Shown here piece by piece: positions 5,042 through 7,050 of a stretch of 7,050 nt of DNA. Each line of letters opens with the position of its first letter. Position 1 is the first letter of the stretch. Below the pieces are notes generated by a model. That model was not told the DNA's origin and ran no database searches. It was given only the letters and a program-made list of their open reading frames with translations. Source of the stretch: Pseudomonadota bacterium (GTDB lineage: Bacteria; Pseudomonadota; Alphaproteobacteria; Azospirillales; Azospirillaceae); the NCBI GenBank assembly GCA_023416195.1, contig JAEZID010000573.1, forward strand, positions 1-7,050, read 5' to 3'. A program made the position numbers and the translations under genes.

Positions 5042-5149
5042 ATGAACAGGATCGTGAGTTCCGCGGAGGCGGTTTTTCCCGTCGTGACTGGTAAACACCG
5101 GTCACGCGATCCGGGCTTCCGGCGCCTTCGGCCCATGGCCCGTCCTTAG
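5042..5149 (+). CDS. Possible 35-aa small ORF upstream of the kinase gene
   Basis: ATG 5042 is preceded by AAGGG with a 6-nt spacer, the best plus-strand ribosome binding site in this spacer. The frame runs 35 codons to TAG 5147-5149. The product begins MNRIVSSAEAVFPVV and becomes Arg/Pro-rich. It has no membrane segment, no run of one regulatory amino acid and no family I know. It could be a leader ORF, an uncharacterised small protein, or chance. A strong hairpin lies inside it, so translation could influence the folding of the message ahead of the kinase, which begins 139 bases after the stop. Confidence 0.3.
   Translation: MNRIVSSAEAVFPVVTGKHRSRDPGFRRLRPMARP
5083..5106 (+). promoter_or_regulatory. 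Strong near-palindrome / hairpin
   Basis: The sequence CGTGACTGGT-AAAC-ACCGGTCACG forms a 10-bp stem with one T-G wobble and a 4-nt loop. As DNA it is a 24-bp dyad with a single mismatch in the arms, typical of an operator for a dimeric regulator. As RNA it would be a stable stem-loop. No T tract follows, so it is not an intrinsic terminator. It sits about 180 bases upstream of the kinase start. Confidence 0.5.
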
Positions 5150-5288
5150 GGAAGCCGCTCCAGCAACACGCCAACCCAGTCGACCCTGAACCGGCGTGGA
5201 GTCCCCCGTTGGGATGCTCCATCGCTTTCCTTGTCCGGCGTGCCGGCGACCCGTCGCCGACCTTGGACGTTCTTCCCTGTCCGTGCTC

Positions 5289-7050
5289 ATGTTCCGGCTT
5301 TCCCATCGCGCATTGCTGTCGTTGCACCCCAAGGCCGTCCTGGCCGCCATCGTCGTGGCGGTGACGGCCCTGGGGACGTCGGCGTTTGGCGCGATGACCC
5401 TGTTCGACTATCTGGACACGCTGGACCGCGCGGAGCACGACGCGCGGCAGGCGGCCGCCGTGCTGGAAGGCCACGCAACGGCGGTGCTGGAGAGCGGCGC
5501 GTCCGCCGTGACGCGTGTCGCCGACCGGATGGAGGGCGGCGGCCTGTCCAGGCTGGCGGAAGACGCCCTGGGCGAGGCGCTGGCAACGGCGGGCATCGGC
5601 GTCCAGTCCATCGGCGCCCTGTCCATCGTCGATGCGTCCGGCAGGGTCGTGTTCGGGCCGATCATCGGGCTCGGCACCGGGGCGATGACCGCCATCCTGC
5701 ACGGCGAGACGCCGGACGACGAACGGCTGGACGACGAACGCGGCATCCTGCTGCTGCCGGGTCATGTGGATGACGGGGGCGCCATCGTGCTGGCCCGCCG
5801 GCTGACCGACCGCAGCGGCCGGGCGGACGGCGCGGTGCTGCTGGCTCTGCCCACATCGGCGCTGTCCCCGGTGATGCGGCTCTTCGGCGACGGCCATCAT
5901 CGCTTCGCCGCCCTGCTGCGGCCGGACGGCCTGCGCCTGACCGGTTTCGGCGTGCCCTATCTGGGCGCGTTGCCGCCGGTGGCGCCGGGCGACGACGCGG
6001 TGGAGTCCGACTGGCCGGTCGGCGGGCAGGCGTCGGTGCTCGGCATGAAGCGCATGAACAGGCTGCCGGTGGTCGCCGCCGTCGCCCTGTCGCGCGATGC
6101 CGTGCTGGCGCCCTGGTACAACCGTCTGGAGCGCGGCGCGGCGGTGGTCGGCCTCAGCGTCCTGGCCCTGCTCGGCCTGTCGTGGCTCGGCTGGGCCAGC
6201 CAGCGCCGCGAGGCGACGGCCCGGCAGGCGCTTCAGGACGCCAATTCCCGGCTGGAGCAGCGGGTGGAGGAGCGTACGGCCGACCTGCTTGCCCTGAACC
6301 AGAAGCTGGTCCGCGCCCTGACCGAGAAGGAGCGCGCCAACCAGGCCAAGGGCCGCTTCCTGTCGGCGGCGAACCACGACCTGCGCCAGCCCTTCCAGGC
6401 CCTGCGCCTGTTCCACCACATCCTGACGGAGCGCCTGAAGGACCCGCGCGACCTGTCCATCGCCGGCAAGATGGGGGAGGCGCTGGACAGCGGCGAGAAG
6501 CTTCTGCACGCGCTGCTGGAGGTCGCCACGCTGGACGCCGGCGTGGTGCGCCCGAACGTTGCCGACGTGCCCATCGCCACCGTCCTGAACGAGGCCGCCG
6601 CCGATGTCCGTCCGGCGGTGGAGGAAAAGGGGCTGGAACTGCGGGTGCGCCCGTCCGACGCGGTGGTGCGGACCGACCGGACCCTGCTGACCCGCATGCT
6701 GCGCGAACTGCTGCGCAACGCGGCGACCTACACGCCGTCGGGCGGCATCGTCATCGGCTGCCGGCGGCGCGGGCAATGGCTGCGCGTCGAGGTGTGGGAC
6801 ACCGGCCCCGGCATCCCGTCGGAGCATCTGGACGCCATCTTCGAGGACTTCGTGCAGCTGGGCAACCCGGAGCGGGACCGCCGCCACGGCCTCGGCCTCG
6901 GCCTCGCCAAGGTGCGGCGCAAAGCCGAGCTGCTCGGCCACGCCATGGAGGTGCGCTCGCGCCTCGGCCATGGGGCGGTTTTCACCATCACCGTTCCCTT
7001 GGCGGCCAGCGAGGCGAAGGCGGAGCCGGTCGCCATCCCCGCCGCCGGTC
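5289..7050 (+). CDS. Membrane sensor histidine kinase, probably hybrid (3' end outside window)
   Basis: 587 codons are visible and the frame is still open at the right edge. A first membrane segment (residues 16-39) and a second (283-303) enclose about 240 periplasmic residues. Strands such as IGALSIVDASGRVVFGP (108-124) and PVVAAVALSRDAVLAPWYNR (260-279) resemble the start and end of a double-Cache (PDC) sensor. A cytoplasmic coiled coil (304-355) leads to the H-box, ANHDLRQPFQALRLF, with phospho-accepting His363. The ATP-binding domain has the N-box RELLRNAATYT (Asn477), G1 box DTGPGIP (Asp504), F-box FEDFVQL (518-524) and G2 box GLGLGLAKV. All catalytic motifs are intact. Kinases with an HDLRQP H-box often carry a C-terminal receiver domain, and the Ala/Pro-rich stretch after residue 572 looks like a linker, so a hybrid kinase is likely but unseen. 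The ATG at 5289 is the best start before the first membrane segment, although it lacks a good ribosome binding site; GTG 5283 is possible. The ligand is unknown. Confidence 0.93.
   Translation, partial: MFRLSHRALLSLHPKAVLAAIVVAVTALGTSAFGAMTLFDYLDTLDRAEHDARQAAAVLEGHATAVLESGASAVTRVADRMEGGGLSRLAEDALGEALATAGIGVQSIGALSIVDASGRVVFGPIIGLGTGAMTAILHGETPDDERLDDERGILLLPGHVDDGGAIVLARRLTDRSGRADGAVLLALPTSALSPVMRLFGDGHHRFAALLRPDGLRLTGFGVPYLGALPPVAPGDDAVESDWPVGGQASVLGMKRMNRLPVVAAVALSRDAVLAPWYNRLERGAAVVGLSVLALLGLSWLGWASQRREATARQALQDANSRLEQRVEERTADLLALNQKLVRALTEKERANQAKGRFLSAANHDLRQPFQALRLFHHILTERLKDPRDLSIAGKMGEALDSGEKLLHALLEVATLDAGVVRPNVADVPIATVLNEAAADVRPAVEEKGLELRVRPSDAVVRTDRTLLTRMLRELLRNAATYTPSGGIVIGCRRRGQWLRVEVWDTGPGIPSEHLDAIFEDFVQLGNPERDRRHGLGLGLAKVRRKAELLGHAMEVRSRLGHGAVFTITVPLAASEAKAEPVAIPAAG

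Larger units (their letters stand above)
4761..5288. other. Divergent intergenic region, glgX / histidine kinase
   Basis: This 528-bp region holds the control signals for both flanking genes. From glgX outward it contains the direct repeat at 4771-4791, a possible 43-codon extension of glgX back to 4889, a candidate minus-strand promoter (4900-4927), and an AT-rich core within inverted arms (4962-4997). It then contains a possible 35-codon plus-strand ORF (5042-5149) with an internal strong hairpin (5083-5106). In the final 140 bases before the kinase start I see no recognisable element and no clear ribosome binding site. Confidence 0.6.

Noticed and set aside
5083..5106. Intrinsic terminator
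   Set aside because: The stem is strong, but it is followed by GC-rich sequence without a T tract on either strand.
4941..6971. A 676-codon open frame antisense to the kinase gene (minus strand)
   Set aside because: The product is Gln/Arg/His-rich low-complexity sequence typical of antisense frames, whereas the plus-strand frame encodes intact H, N, G1 and G2 boxes.

Overview
The window is a GC-rich stretch of chromosome-like DNA with strongly G/C-biased third codon positions. The gene content (GpmA, GlgX, a Nif11-family small protein, and a membrane histidine kinase with an HDLRQP-type H-box and a Cache-like sensor) and the tidy convergent and divergent layout suggest an alphaproteobacterium of the Rhodospirillales, with Azospirillum as the best guess. 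That assignment comes from protein style and composition only, not from a search.

Layout, left to right. (1) The last codons of a basic, glycine/lysine/arginine-rich protein enter from the left and stop at 76. (2) A 140-bp intergenic repeat follows, made of two 23-bp palindromes that are exact reverse complements of each other. (3) gpmA (phosphoglycerate mutase, minus strand) converges on that repeat. (4) A 385-bp divergent spacer separates gpmA from a compact plus-strand two-gene module: a 92-aa winged-helix protein resembling RepL-type plasmid initiators, then a 114-aa protein I do not recognise. The module is closed by a very clear intrinsic terminator at 2035-2061. (5) A Nif11-family small protein (79 aa, minus strand) converges on that terminator. 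(6) glgX (glycogen debranching enzyme, minus strand) lies upstream of the Nif11 gene, separated by an AT-rich promoter-like island and three 12-bp tandem repeats. (7) A 528-bp divergent spacer holds an AT-rich core flanked by 7-bp inverted arms, a possible 35-codon ORF with a good ribosome binding site, and a 24-nt near-perfect hairpin. (8) A large membrane histidine kinase on the plus strand runs off the right edge. It is open to the end of the window.

How the genes fit together: gpmA (lower glycolysis) and glgX (glycogen breakdown) both concern central carbon flow, but they are not in one operon. The kinase is divergent from glgX and shares its upstream region, so common control is possible but unproven. 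The winged-helix/114-aa pair and the Nif11 protein are the least ordinary items. I see no CRISPR array, tRNA, rRNA, transposase or defence cassette. Very long ORFs antisense to gpmA, glgX and the kinase are by-products of high GC content and are not annotated.
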